Source of the DNA: Glandiceps talaboti
Lineage: Eukaryota > Hemichordata > Enteropneusta > Spengelidae
Assembly: GCF_964340395.1 (NCBI RefSeq)
Contig: NC_135558.1
Location: 4,298,001-4,362,000, forward strand
Length of the DNA stretch: 64,000 nt
Direction: 5' to 3'
Position numbers and translations under genes: made by a program
The notes under the pieces: generated by a model
Seen by the model: only the letters and a program-made list of their open reading frames with translations
Told to the model about the DNA's origin: nothing
The model's database searches: none
Shown: positions 14,069 through 59,070 of the stretch, in pieces
How positions within the stretch are numbered: the first letter of the stretch is position 1
Layout: each line of letters starts with the position of its first letter

Positions 14069-17000
14069 CTTTAATCAAAAACTGGGCCAAGTACTATGAC
14101 ATTGGGTGGGAGATATTATTTTTGGAGTGGATTGGTGGATTTTTCAATTCATTTCAGTGTGGGATGGGGGTGCATGTGTGACTGTCTGTCTCTTTGACTA
14201 TACCTGTATACTGCTTACAAAAGTTCATATTTTGTTGATATTTTTCACTTTTTTCAAAGGAATGTTTGATGGATATCAATCGTCACTTGGTGGAAGCTGC
14301 TTCTGAAGAAAACCTCCCTCTACAGTTGACAGGAAGGTTAGGTAGAATAAACGCAGGCACTCTGGAATCACACCTGAAATTATTCAAGTAAGTTACTGAA
14401 TAATGATGATTGTGAAACATTATGTACGGAATATAAATTTGTATGAAATGTAACAGATGTGAACATGAAAGTATCATAACTTTTATTTCATTTTTTTGAA
14501 ACAGAGGAAACAAACAAGCCTTTATTAATCATTCAGGATTACTTCAGATTGCTATGGCAACCATTAAAACACTTAAACATGACAAGTACGCCATGATGGA
14601 AAAATTACAGAGCATTGAAAAGATGATAATGTTGAACACTGGAGACTCTGATTGTCCAAGTGCACTTAGTCAGATCAAACAACTCATGGAATCTGAAAAC
14701 AAGTAAGTACATTTATATTACATATTCAAAAACTCCCTAGGAAGTGTAATCTAGCAAGCCACTGTCTTATGTACAGGGGATGCAATTTTAGCAGAGCTGA
14801 ACTGAGGTTCAGTCCTTTTTATACTTCCTCAACTTCTTGGGGAGAATACAATCCATCATTTGCATTGCAACCTTTATCCTACCAGGTCCCCAGTTATGCA
14901 GCTGAGCTTTGTTGACTGAGGTACACTCGTGGTTCAAATCTTGCCCAAGGCCTTTATCCATTCAGAAACAGTGACAGGGCTTGAACCTGTAACCTGTAGA
15001 TTGCATGACTCCACCGAGTTCACCCATAATCCAAATAGTACATTCTGTATGCATTCAAAAGTTTGTGTATTTGTTAAACTTTGCTGCATACTGTTTTTTT
15101 TTAAAACAGGTTTCCTCCCTAACTGAAAACACACTTATGTTAATGATTTGATGAACTGTGTTTCACGTGTCATAATAGTTAAAAATGAATACCTATGTGA
15201 TTACTTTCTGACAGTTATGACGTGGAGGATCTGTTGTTACTACTGGTATTTGTGTATAGTCTTGAAGGCGGAAACAGCTCTGAAAGCGAAGACGAAGAAA
15301 GAGAAGTCCAGAAAGCTTTAGTACAAGCAATCCTTGGCAAAGATGAACATGCTGACAACATAAGATACTTAGGTAGGGTAGAATCAAATACTGTGATATA
15401 CTGCATCTTTTATGACACTAATTATTTTTGTCAGATTTCAACCCATATGTCATGAGTGTTTTCCTGAATACGAGAAATCTTGAAAAATGACACGTGTACA
15501 AGCTTCATTTTTAAGGAAACTCTAGAAATAATCATGCTGTTTCTGAATGCTTTTTAGTTATACTTAGAACACTGTAGATCTAATAATGTAGATGTACAAT
15601 GTTGCTTTGGTAGAACAACCAGTAAATACATCTCACATTGACTGTTTTTACAAACTTGGCTTACACATTGTATCATTAAGAAGTACATTCTGAAGAGTAT
15701 TTCCATTTCAGTTGGTTACCAGCCCACGGAAGATAGTGTTAGAAGAGGTATTCAGAAGTTTTTTCAAAAATTGACAAGTATTGGTGAAGCAAGAAATCAC
15801 CTCAAACAGTTCAGGTAACTATTAACTCTGTACTACACAAATACATCCTGGATAAGTTTCTTCCAGACACTCTGACTGCTTGTGATGTTTCAAGAAGTAG
15901 ATTTTTCTGACAAAAGGAATATTAACAGATGCAAATGTAAATGAATCCATTCAAATTTGAAAATTACATGCCAATCAAAATTTAATTTGCATATAAATTC
16001 TGATCAATACCGTGAATTTGTTTTCAGTGAAAATAGCAACTGCTCAGTGTATGAATCACTAATTCTCAGTACCTGCAATAGAATTTTACTGCCTAGATGT
16101 GTCTTTAAAAAATGGCTATTTGATTTCTTGGGACAAAAAGTCCCTCACTTCTCACGGATTCACAGCTCAGGGCACACTTCCTGCACCTTACAAAGGGACG
16201 ATAGTCAAGTGTCTGGCAGCGTGACTTGGCGAGGCTAGGCAGTAGCATCTTTTCGAAAAACAAAGCTTGTTAAGAACAAAAGCACTGGACTGTTGCCCAT
16301 GTGAGGGCGCTAACACAGCCATAAGTAAAGTATAAAACAAACTGACATTAGACATAAACAATCATACTGCTTCTTATCCATTTTTTTTATTCAGATCCAT
16401 ATTTGAATCACAGGGCTTTCAAGGTGGATACAAATCACTACTCAAACAGATTATTGATGATATCTTTAATCCTGCTAAACCAGATTTAGTGGATATTGAA
16501 TATAAATCAAGTGGATTAAAAGATCTGCTGAAAAGTGGATTTGGGTAATTACTATATCTATGTATGTATCTCTGACCAATTATCATTCCTGAAGACTGAA
16601 TCAAAATACTATGACTCGTTTTGAAAAAGTCATGTATCAGTTTGTATGTGGATGTACAGAACTACTACCAAACCAGAAAGACTATACAGTTTAGGTGGCA
16701 CAAAGTTTATGTCTTGCACAATGTTTTGTCGTTGTGAATGACACAAACAAATACAGACACTGATAGCATGCACACACATTAAATGTTACAATTTATCTCG
16801 CCGTGAACACAAAAAAATAGATTTGTGTTTGAATCTTTGTTTCATACGATGGTGATGTTGATTTGTGATCACAGTGAGAACATGTATCAAATGTGTATGT
16901 ATGTCTATATGTATATCTATATGTCTGTCTGTCTATGTATGTGTGTATGTATGTATGTATGTATGTATGTATGTATGTACAATGTATGTATGTATGTATG

Positions 17001-17131
17001 TATGTATGTATGTATGTACAATGTATGTATGTATGTATGTATGTATGTATGTATGTACAATGTATGTATGTATGTATGTATGTATGTATGTATGTATGTA
17101 TGTATGTATGTATGTACAATGTATGTATGTA

Positions 17132-17190
<59 letters not shown>

Positions 17191-18159
17191 CAGTTGGGGT
17201 TAAGAAAGGATATATGAATATGAAACATATACCATAGTTATTGACTGTGCCCCTGTAATATTGATTGAAAACACCCGGTCATATAGTTGAATGTTTCATT
17301 TTGTTATTTCTCTTCACTATTATCAGAATGTTTATGAAAGTGAGCAAACCTCGTCCCAACGACCATCCACTGTTGATTTTATTCGTTGTTGGTGGTGTAA
17401 CATGTTCAGAAGTCAGACTAATCAGAGAAGCTGTCAGTTCTTACAAACCTAGCACACAGGTGAGTCAGACTTATCAGGAAGTTGTCAGTTCTTACAAACC
17501 TAGCACACAGGTGAGTCAGACATCTCAGAGAAGTTGTCAGTTCTTTCAAACCTAGCACAAGGGTAAGGTTATTATGTATTACTCTCTAATACTTTTGTTT
17601 TTTTGCCATCACTTTTATTGATAAAACTGATTGAGTCTCCTTTTTGGCTAAATGAAGCAACAAAAAGATTGGAGAACAATGAATTGTAATTGTGTAGCTT
17701 CATATGTAAAACATGAACAGAACATCAATTTTGGATGTTTTGACTCATATTTCAAGCAGACAAACATGTTGTGACATGCAAGAGCCACTGTTTTTTACTC
17801 AATGTATTTGCACTCATGTGTAGTATTTTCTGCTGCACTTTCACTCACCTCTCTCATGAAAGTATGTCCACAAAGAATGTCGCAAGCACTTATGTAAATA
17901 CTGTGAGTGTGTAACACTGGTAATCACATGTCATGCAGTTCTTTTCAATTCATCATAATGCATACACATGATGAAATATTCAAACACATCAACTCTTATC
18001 AACTAAAGAATATACGCCTAGATTTAACATCAAGGAATTTTCAACCCTTGTTTTCTTCTAACTTTGTAGGTGATCATTGGCAGTACCAGTATCGTCAAGT
18101 CAGCTGACATCATACATCATGCTTTCACACAAGATAATCTGTTTCCTGATGAACTTTGA
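8984..18159 (+). CDS. SCFD2: Sec1 family domain-containing protein 2, complete, 14 coding exons, 668 aa
   Basis: Fourteen exons join without a frame break into 668 residues, close to human SCFD2 (684). SCFD2 is a divergent Sec1/Munc18-like protein. The family handles SNARE complexes in membrane fusion, but the specific role of SCFD2 is poorly defined. Family blocks seen in order: SILSCSKASWEDVYEKVKKA with AECLHW (exon 1); TIRDIITASHFQYCIVIT and HMLHWMGNV (exon 2); KASIVLIDRTLDLVGSTGHHG and RLPGHSSDV (exon 6); VVVPGCLAHP (exon 7); RHLVEAASEENLPLQL (exon 8); HSGLLQIAMATIKTLKH (exon 9); GLKDLLKSGFGMFMKVSKPR (exons 12-13); PLLILFVVGGVT (exon 13). It ends TQDNLFPDEL. The start is fixed by the family N-terminus. 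Oddities: the end of exon 13 is tandemly triplicated, offering a second in-frame donor. It is divergent from PHPT1 and convergent with DDAH. Confidence 0.95.
9700..9936 (+). CDS. SCFD2: SCFD2 exon 2
   Basis: Seventy-nine codons between acceptor TGCATAG and donor gtaagt, phase 0 at both ends. Carries NTIRDIITASHFQYCIVIT and ends HWMGNV. Confidence 0.95.
10490..10568. repeat. (CAAA)n/(CA)n simple repeat
   Basis: CAAA repeats followed by CA runs broken twice by CAGTGACA, in SCFD2 intron 2. Confidence 0.9.
10678..10818 (+). CDS. SCFD2: SCFD2 exon 3
   Basis: Forty-seven codons, NYTAEVLSVPIISASVCHSL to LYRRHL, between TTTCCAG and gtaagt. Confidence 0.9.
11224..11301 (+). CDS. SCFD2: SCFD2 exon 4
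   Basis: Twenty-six codons, NEKKTIDSLADLEFYMLPFE to RIK, between TTTAACAG and gtgaga. Confidence 0.88.
11987..12118 (+). CDS. SCFD2: SCFD2 exon 5
   Basis: Forty-four codons, MFVCSLSSLFDMLKVSEDCY to KTRRK, between TTTTTTAG and gtaagt. Confidence 0.92.
12599..12945. repeat. Tandemly repeated module of a dispersed family
   Basis: Two diverged copies of roughly 125-130 bases share TTGCCACTGA(A/G)GGTGCTA and AAAGTGCAGATCCAAGGT. A related copy lies at about 56250-56460 with GTGCAGCTCCAGGTCTTACT. Confidence 0.6.
12978..13150 (+). CDS. SCFD2: SCFD2 exon 6
   Basis: Fifty-seven codons plus two bases, with the family signature VLIDRTLDLVGSTGHHGE. Donor gtatat, phase 2. Confidence 0.95.
13595..13694 (+). 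CDS. SCFD2: SCFD2 exon 7
   Basis: One base plus 33 codons, QYSSEVVVPGCLAHPGDG to TSKQK, between AATGTAG and gtaaca. Confidence 0.93.
14023..14067. repeat. (GT)n microsatellite
   Basis: A perfect GT run in SCFD2 intron 7. Confidence 0.95.
14260..14387 (+). CDS. SCFD2: SCFD2 exon 8
   Basis: Forty-two codons plus two bases, with RHLVEAASEENLPLQL. Donor gtaagt, phase 2. Confidence 0.94.
14505..14702 (+). CDS. SCFD2: SCFD2 exon 9
   Basis: 198 bases after GAAACAG. Encodes GNKQAFINHSGLLQIAMATI through QLMESEN. Donor gtaagt, phase 2. Confidence 0.94.
14780..15040 (-). mobile_element. tRNA-derived SINE, minus orientation
   Basis: Read on the minus strand, the head carries a box A-like GAACTCGGTGGAGTCATGCA and, about 30 bases on, the box B GGTTCAAGCCC of a tRNA gene. 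It is followed by a non-tRNA body with CTTGGGCAAGATTTGAACCA and GGGGACCTGGTAGGATAAAG, as in many animal tRNA-SINEs. The downstream end is uncertain. It lies in SCFD2 intron 9, opposite to the gene. Confidence 0.6.
15215..15372 (+). CDS. SCFD2: SCFD2 exon 10
   Basis: 158 bases after TCTGACAG. Encodes YDVEDLLLLLVFVYSLEGG, then an acidic stretch SSESEDEERE. Donor gtaggg, phase 1. Confidence 0.92.
15712..15814 (+). CDS. SCFD2: SCFD2 exon 11
   Basis: 103 bases after CATTTCAG. Encodes GYQPTEDSVRRGIQKFFQKL to HLKQF. Donor gtaact, phase 2. Confidence 0.92.
16395..16544 (+). CDS. SCFD2: SCFD2 exon 12
   Basis: 150 bases after TTATTCAG. Encodes SIFESQGFQGGYKSLLKQII through DLLKSGF. Donor gtaatt, phase 2. 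Confidence 0.94.
16889..17191. repeat. (ATGT)n array with ordered TACAATGTA interruptions
   Basis: About 300 bases of GTAT/ATGT tetramer interrupted several times by GTACAATGT, then a GT run. The regular interruptions make a higher-order unit of about 37 bases. Confidence 0.95.
17327..17459 (+). CDS. SCFD2: SCFD2 exon 13 (alternative end possible at 17510)
   Basis: 133 bases after TTATCAG. Encodes MFMKVSKPRPNDHPLLILFV to SSYKPSTQ. Donor CAG|gtgagt. A tandem copy of the exon end supplies a second identical donor after 17510, extending the exon by exactly 17 codons in frame. Confidence 0.93.
17408..17561 (+). repeat. Triplicated SCFD2 exon-13 end and splice donor
   Basis: Three copies of a 51-53-base unit ending AACCTAGCACACAGGTG. 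Copy 1 is the true exon end with donor. Copy 2 (about 17461-17512) keeps an open frame and an identical donor. Copy 3 keeps most of the sequence, but its donor is changed to AGCACAAGGGT and the frame meets TAG. Confidence 0.9.
18070..18159 (+). CDS. SCFD2: SCFD2 exon 14 (terminal)
   Basis: Twenty-nine codons and TGA after TTTGTAG, phase 0. Encodes VIIGSTSIVKSADIIHHAFT and ends LFPDEL. Confidence 0.92.
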   Translation: MIIGSTSIVKSADIIHHAFTQDNLFPDEL

Positions 18160-18240
18160 CCTAGTGAGCTTTTGATTTTAGCCATACAACTTATTCAATT
18201 CCTCCCATGTGCAATAGAAAAGTTATGACAGTAATCAATG

Positions 18241-18246
18241 AATAAA
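18241..18246 (+). terminator. Candidate SCFD2 polyadenylation signal
   Basis: AATAAA 82 bases after the SCFD2 stop codon, the first canonical signal downstream. Confidence 0.6.
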
Positions 18247-18528
18247 CCAGAATGCCACCATGGATTCCATATTGCTAAATATAGTACTCTATGTAAAGGG
18301 CAAATATACCCATATTCAACCTAGCAATGTCTACCCTTTGACACAATCTGTTCATGATATCATTGTCCTTCAATCTAAAATTGTTATTGTCTATATCACA
18401 TTCTGTGAATGGTAATGCTGTCTTTGTCCCTATATATGTTTGTGCGTTCTTTGTTATCTTTGCGAAAACAAACTTCATGGTCAATCTTTACTATATATTT
18501 CAGTTTTTCTTTGTTAATAGATTGTACT

Positions 18529-18563
18529 GAGTGTGTGTGTGTTTATGTATGTATGTATGTATG

Positions 18564-18594
<31 letters not shown>

Positions 18595-18698
18595 TAATGT
18601 ATATATGTATTTATGTATGTACGTGTGTACATATGTATGTACGTACCTCTATGTATATATGTATGTATGAATGTATGTGTATGTGTATGTATGCGTGC
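18529..18698. repeat. (GTAT)n microsatellite, degenerate
   Basis: GTAT tetramers with scattered changes. Confidence 0.95.

Positions 18699-18701
<3 letters not shown>

Positions 18702-18754
<53 letters not shown>
18702..18754. repeat. (CT)n microsatellite
   Basis: A pure CT run just after the GTAT array. Confidence 0.95.
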
Positions 18755-18757
<3 letters not shown>

Positions 18758-19552
18758 GGAATGTTGACAGCTGATGTAATATTTGTATTTCATTTTGTAA
18801 CCGTTAATATATCTATTTTTTGTGTATTTGATTGAATCCAATGACACACTCACTTTAATACACTGATACAAAATCATACAAAGTGTAAAGAAGAAGCTAG
18901 TTTAATGAAAACTGGAACATTAGAGAACATAATGTCCAGTTAAATGCATTGTATACATGAATCATCGTGGTATACGGTCAGACACCTTAAAGTGGAAAAT
19001 GGTAGAAAATACACTATGAAGAAAAACAACACATTTAACGTTACTTTGCTTACTTACTGACCTTGTAATAACCCAGTTTCATTTACCAATTTGATGACAT
19101 ACATGTCATGGCCTGGCTGTGATGTAGTGATTGCAACCTTTTATTCTAAGTTGTATGCTTCTCAAGCTGAAGGAGTTAGCCAATATGTAATCCAAACTGA
19201 GCATGCTCCGTAGTATGTTTCCCACAATACATCTCTAAATTTGCAGAAGAATGAACTTATATCACTCTGTGTACAGTTTTCTGACAAATAAATGGTTATT
19301 AAATGCCCCTTGTTGTATGGTCTACTGACAACTTCCTTGTTGTCTTGTATAGTTTAGCTTAGATTATTGATATGTGGTGAACCCTTGTAATTTCTAATGT
19401 ACACATCAAATGATGTAGGGTTATTAACCCTTTAATGACTTGGTTACTGTAACTTTTGACTCTAGAGGGAGCTGTTTCTCCACACCCATTGCTATCATAA
19501 TTCCCTTTTAACATTACAGGAATGGTTTCTTTAAATAAATAATCTCTGTCAT

Positions 19553-19872
19553 CAAGACTCTCACCACTGTGGGCTCTACTGTGAGACCACCCAGATGAGA
19601 GTCTTGGGAAACGTAATCCCAACTCATCCACACTGAATCTCGCTCTGAAAGCAGTGCATGCTGGAGAATACTTCACCTCCAACATAGCAGGCTGAGCAAT
19701 CCTTCATGACAGATTATCATGTTTCAAACAACTTAATTAAAATGAACGGGCCTCATAAGCTCATTTTTCATGGAAAGAAATGTACTGAGTGACTTCCAGC
19801 ATGGATGAATTGGGATTCTGTTTCCCCAGACTTTTGGCTTGGTGGTCTCACAGTGCAGTGGTGAGAGTTTTG
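19553..19872. mobile_element. Foldback element with roughly 80-90-base inverted arms
   Basis: The left arm contains ACTCTCACCACTG, ACTGTGAGACCACC and GGGAAACGTAATCCCAACTC. The right arm, reverse-complemented, contains ACTCTCACCACTG, ACTGTGAGACCACC and GGGAAACAGAATCCCAATTC. The order is the same, separated by about 170 bases. Ends approximate. Confidence 0.65.
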
Positions 19873-21008
19873 GGAACTGAGACTATTACATAACAGTCTA
19901 CAATCTCCAAAAAATAATAATAATGATTACTATCACATATAGTACACATCCTTGTGAAATTTTAGGACACACATTTCCATGCACAAAAGAAATTACAATT
20001 TTGAGTATCAGTTATGTCAGCTCTTGAGGCAATCTTAAACATCAACCTGTCTTCCCTATAAATGCTTTGGAATAGTCTACTTCAAATGTGCTGTTCATAG
20101 CGAATGACAAGAAGATATAGTCAAAATAGGGGTGAACAGACTCTAAAACCTTAGACATGAAACTTGCTGTAGATAGCTTACAATATTATTTTTTAATATA
20201 CAAGTACTAGACAGACTCTATTAAATGTTAATATTTTAATTTCTCTAATACTTATTTGTAAAAAAAAAAATGACAATATCTTTTTCATAAAAATGTCTCG
20301 TCAGAAGCAACGATCTTTCATATTGCATGGAAAATGCAATGGGACCGTGCATTGCTTCATAAGAAAATAAAGTTTAAAACTTCCTTCTCAGGAAGTATAT
20401 CTGTCAAATTGAAATATCTATAATATTCCTCTAATATTGCTACATCACCAAAAAGAGTGTTACTAACTTGATACAAAATGAGACAGAGTCCAACCAGATA
20501 TGTGCACACCTTATTTGCACATTCATTTTGCATACAATATAAATATAAACTTTGCAAAGGGACTCAAACAAAAAAGGTTGCATTGGTTGGTTTTCATAAA
20601 TCTTACAACTACAACTGCTTTTGGTAACACTGGATATACTGGACAAAAAAATTACACATATGGAAAATCTCTACACTCCTGGGAGTAGCACTAAAGGCAA
20701 AATTTTAATTATGAAAAAGGGTAGAAAGTGCACGAGTTTGCCATTATATGGTGCATGTATTCCATAACTTTTTTTTTTTGAAAACACCATCAAAATCAAA
20801 GTACAATGGTGACAAAGACAACTAAATACTTTACCAACCTCTGCTTATATCATTTTAACAGTAATCTGATACAAGAAACCTTTTCTGCATGCATGAAAAG
20901 ATGACAGAACAGTAAATGCATGTAATGCTAAAAGAAAAGGAACAGAAATACTGAAGAGCTACTGACCCATTCGGCTTAGAGTATTCCCATCCAGCTTTGT
21001 TCCTACAA

Positions 21009-21055
21009 GGGTGCCCTCTACAGGCTACAAGAGTGCCCTCTACAGGCTACCACTG
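21009..21055. repeat. 24-base tandem duplication
   Basis: GTGCCCTCTACAGGCTAC is present twice in a row with short linkers. Confidence 0.9.
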
Positions 21056-21596
21056 AAAGTTTCAGCTTTTGCAAAGAACCTCCCTCAGAATATGCCATAA
21101 CAGAAAACCTATTCTTACTTAAGACATGGCCCTTTACATTTATGGACCCTTGGGCAAATTACACTTGTACACTATACAGACAGTCTGAGCCTACAATCTT
21201 TGTTTGTGTGCCATCATATACAAAGTTTGAGCTCACACAAGAGACTGCACCCTATACAGGCCATCAGTAAAAACCTGCACTTTTACAAGTCTACATAATT
21301 GAAAATTTGAACTTTCTCAAGAAATTTTCTTTTGAAGTACACAGCTTCCAATGCTCACATAAATGACCTTTTGTGTCATGATGTGGCTAGTCAAGCAGAA
21401 GATAATATAGAAATAAAAAACTTTCAAAAGCAAGGTGACACTGTACTTTCTTAATACAAATAAATGCTACATCAAACTAAAGCAATGGAAATAGTCGAAT
21501 AACTTTGACCTATGCTTAAAAATATTGTACTTTAAATTTGTCAAGTAGAAGTTACTACCCCAGTAACCATAATTTCAGTCTTACTTACTTTATCCT

Positions 21597-22318
21597 TTAA
21601 AGGGAATCACTACTCCAGGAAATAAAAGTATTTTGGTAAACTTTGAGTTCTGGAGAGTCCTTTCATGATTTCACATTAAATAAATTCCGCATGATTGCCA
21701 AGAAACACCAAATTGAATCTTGTTTCACATTCATTGTTGTGTAACTGTCTTAGTAGTGATCCAGTGTTGCCTCACTATTAGAATTAATAGCTCGTGCAGT
21801 GGCCACATAGCGGTTCAATGACTAGTATGCAGGCATGTCCTATATACTATGCAATTTTTTTTGGGTGGTTTTACCCAAGGATGCATTGCTGCGCAATGAC
21901 TACACATGTGAATTCTATATGTTATGTGCATTCTCAATGTGGAGGGCGCTATCTACAATATCATCGTGAGGCAGCTGGTCACAAATGAATCTACCCTGTG
22001 TGAGCTTATGGGCTTTGCCGAGTTATGATATTATACATACATATGTATTAGATGGACAATTAATATTCATGACTCCTGAGTGCTTATTAACCAGAAAAAT
22101 AGTCATGAATATGTATTGTTCATCTAATGCATTTTCATGAATGCTAATGAGGCAACACTGGATCATTACTATGGCAATGAATGTGAAACATGTTTTCATT
22201 TGGATTTCTTAGCAACTGTGGAAGGTTTATGCAATGTGAAATCATGAAATGACTCTCCAACTCCAAAAATATGAAAATGACTTTATTTCCTGGAGTGGTA
22301 TTCGCCTTTGATTAAGAA
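21597..22318. mobile_element. Foldback/MITE-like element, about 720 bases (family A)
   Basis: Arms of at least 150 bases are inverted copies: left CACTACTCCAGGAAATAAA ... GGAGAGTC.TTTCATGATTT ... GATCCAGTGTTGCCTCA; the right end reads the same on the other strand (CACTCCAGGAAATAAAG ... GGAGAGTCATTTCATGATTT ... GATCCAGTGTTGCCTCA). Part-copies at 31775-31895 and 36068-36195 share the CCAGGAAATAGACATTTTCA terminus or most of it. No transposase frame seen, so a non-autonomous DNA element is likely. Confidence 0.75.
22282..22287 (-). terminator. Candidate DDAH polyadenylation signal inside the foldback element
   Basis: The first canonical AATAAA downstream of the DDAH stop on the minus strand, about 725 bases away. 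It is part of the arm of the family A element (GGAAATAAAG). Confidence 0.35.
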
Positions 22319-23010
22319 ATTACATCTTGATTTCAGTACATCTCTAACTGACATTGTCCCATATTTATCATGAAATACGTATGACTAAGTTGAAAGTGCA
22401 TTTTTATCTAAAGTCATGCATTAATATAATTGTTTTGTTCTTATTTCAGCTCTCTACACTTGTCAAGTGTTGAATTTTAAGAGAACTATAAAATCAAAGG
22501 GAAGATTAATATTTTTGTTCTAAAATTTTGGCAATTATGTGAGTTATTTTTTTTTTCAATTTCAGAAACTTGATACCTTTATATGCCTGATTAATTCCCA
22601 AGTTCAATATACTGACTGATTGATCATTTTTAGCAACCTAAAATTACAGCATATCTACAAATGCATGCTTTCTTGATTAGATAAAACCTGTTGAACTTAC
22701 GGTACATGTACCTGCCACCCCTAAAACTTTAGGAATTTAGTATGTTCCAAGTCTATTCGATGGCAGATTAGTCTATAGGATAGGGTTCATAGGATACAGA
22801 TTCATATGAGAGCTAAGAAAACAAACTATTAGTACTGATAAAATAGGATCTAATTTCAAAATTTGAATTCCTAAAAAAAGCCAGCTAATCTCTGTCATTA
22901 TGCAATCCTATCCCACAATGCTCTAGACTTTTGTTTGTTTGTTTGTTTGACATGATGTACATGTACTCCAGTAATGGTTGCTATGGTGACTGGTCAAGAT
23001 CATGGTAGTA

Positions 23011-56670
<33,660 letters not shown>

Positions 56671-59070
56671 CGTGCTATGGAATCTGAAATTATACCAAAA
56701 TACACTAACTATGTTGTTTTATTTCATAAACAACATACGACCACATGCAATGACAACAATAATTACAAGGAAAAACTTGTCCCAGGAAACATTTAAAATA
56801 AATATATTTAGACTTTGCTGAAATATGACCAGATAAAAACGTGGAAATTTTACAAAATTTTGGAAAATGTTAGCATGATGATGGCGTCAAAGCAATATCT
56901 AAGTTGACTGTCTGTTCTAATGTTGTTGACCAAAATACAGGAAGTGTTTTAAATATTATCCTACTGTCACAGTGTGGAAGACATACAAATGTAACAACAA
57001 AACATTCTCATTTACAAACACAATAACGTCATTTGAAAGACACACAGCATACTAACTTAGAATCCAGGTGAATTTTGAATGGGAATTTTGAATTTTTATT
57101 TCCCCATCTAACGAATAACGAATTCAACACCCCCATTGGCATGCATTGGATTCTAGGCTAGTAATAGCATACAGTAACTTTGCTATTTCTTTAATAGTCA
57201 TGTACACATGTACATGTAATGACACAATACTTCCGATTCAACTTTTCTTAGTTTTCTTTTCATTAAAAAAAATGTTCTTTTATTGCTTTTTCTTGGGGTG
57301 AAATAAAGAGTCTGCATAGAGTAAGTTTCAGTGAATGGATGAATTGATTCAGAGAGATACATGTGGACTAAAAACATCATAATCACATTTCCTGTGCAAG
57401 AAATGTGTAGCCCTCGGTATTAAATGAAACATAACTTTGTGAGTCAACTGGAAACAATTTTACATGTGTAGGAGGCCAATTTGTACAAGGTAGAGGAAGC
57501 TGATTTACTTGATTGCATACTTCTGTACAGGTGACACGTTGTTCTTATGTACTAGCCTAAGGTGGTTCAGAAGTCAATGTGAGTCTGTGACACTAAGTGG
57601 ATCAGAAACTACACAAAAGTAGAGACAAGCTCAGAGATAAACAGGTTATGTATGAATGCTCAGGTACATTTGTCTCTACAAACAAAATATTTCTTGGTAA
57701 TTCACATTCCGTACAATTTGCAATGGCAAGTGATAGGCATGACAGTTCAAACTAATATGAAGACATTTGTGAGCTATATGTATAAGGTTTGACATGTTAT
57801 TATAACCCTTGTCATATTTGAAATTCCAAATTACTCTCACAACAAGCCACAAAGCTGCAGACTGTTCAATATATGACTACAGTTTTCAAGCAAAGTAATT
57901 ATAATAGCCCTGTCCCCACCTGAATACATTTGAAACTGATTCAAACTGATTCAGTTAACTTAAATCGGTTCAAAACCACTTTCTGTCTCCAGAAGAAAAT
58001 TTTTAAAAAACTAAAGACAGGACCTGCCATTCTTTCATGATGTACATGTATGTTCTTGATTTTAATACCAGTACATGTGTAGCTTATTTGCATTTGAAAA
58101 CATCTTATTAGCATAAAAAGTCTGTAAATATCACCATGATAAACCTTGTATTGCAATAGCACCAGAGAAGGATCACACTGCATTATCACAGCTCAGACCA
58201 CTGGATGAAAATACAGTTTGGGATATTTACAGTCTCTAGAAAATCTATTAGAATCTATCCTAATCATATATCTTTAATTCTGTTAGAATCTATCCTAGTT
58301 AGAATCTATCCTACTGTTTATGAATAAATTAAAAACTATTTTGCATTTGAATACACTCATAATTCACATTGACTTTATTCTCTATGAAACCCTGTTTCAT
58401 TTATTTCAAAGAAAATCTTTTGATGAAACTAGTGTTGGAATAGTTCCTGTCTTCATGAATCACAACACTTCTCTGTACAATATCCTGGTAAAACCCTCTA
58501 TGGCTTTCATCTCCTGTTTTGCACTGTATGGTGTTTCCTCTTTTAGTTTCAGGGAAGGAAGAGACATGCTTTGGCAGTTCAAAGGATCCCTATCACTCTT
58601 CACAATGTGATTAAATATAAAATTTGCACAATTGATTTATTCTTTTTAAACCTAGCTAAGGGAGCAGAGCGGCAATTGAGGTGATGGCTTACTTTCGATA
58701 GACACAAACTGAAACTAATGTTGTTGTATGAGGTACTAAGGTTACACAAGTGGGAGATAGCAGTGCCTAGGCCTCTGTTGTGCATATAATCACCATGCAA
58801 TCAAAATAGTGTAACTCCAAAATGTACATTGCAAGATCATGGAAGTTACCAGAAATGCCATCCTACTGTGAATATTATTAAACCAATATCAATTCAACAG
58901 CATATATCAACATGCTGCAACATATTTTTTAACCTCAACTGCCATTCTAATGTGTTACATCACTACAGTATGAGATAAATGAAATTAACAAGTGTTATGT
59001 AAGTGTATTGATAATAATAATAATTATGTCTGTGCATGTCATGTAGGGTGGGCAAGAAGTTTGAAGTTGT

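Larger units (their letters stand above)
9170..18069 (+). other. Introns of SCFD2
   Basis: Thirteen GT-AG introns of about 117 to 860 bases. Contents: a (CAAA)n/(CA)n tract in intron 2 (10490-10568), a repeated module in intron 5 (12599-12945), (GT)n in intron 7 (14023-14067), a SINE in intron 9 (about 14780-15040), an ATGT array in intron 12 (16889-17191), and the exon-end copies in intron 13. Intron 11 and the others show nothing further. Confidence 0.85.
18160..23010. other. Convergent spacer between SCFD2 and DDAH
   Basis: Contains the SCFD2 3'UTR, two microsatellites (18529-18698, 18702-18754), a foldback element at about 19553-19872, a 24-base duplication at 21009-21055 and a large foldback element at 21597-22318. 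No gene seen. Confidence 0.7.

Noticed and set aside
17513-17554. Third copy of the SCFD2 exon end as coding
   Set aside because: The frame meets TAG and its donor is altered, so it cannot extend the protein usefully.
19359-19685. 108-codon minus-strand frame
   Set aside because: It overlaps the arm of a foldback element and has no family features.
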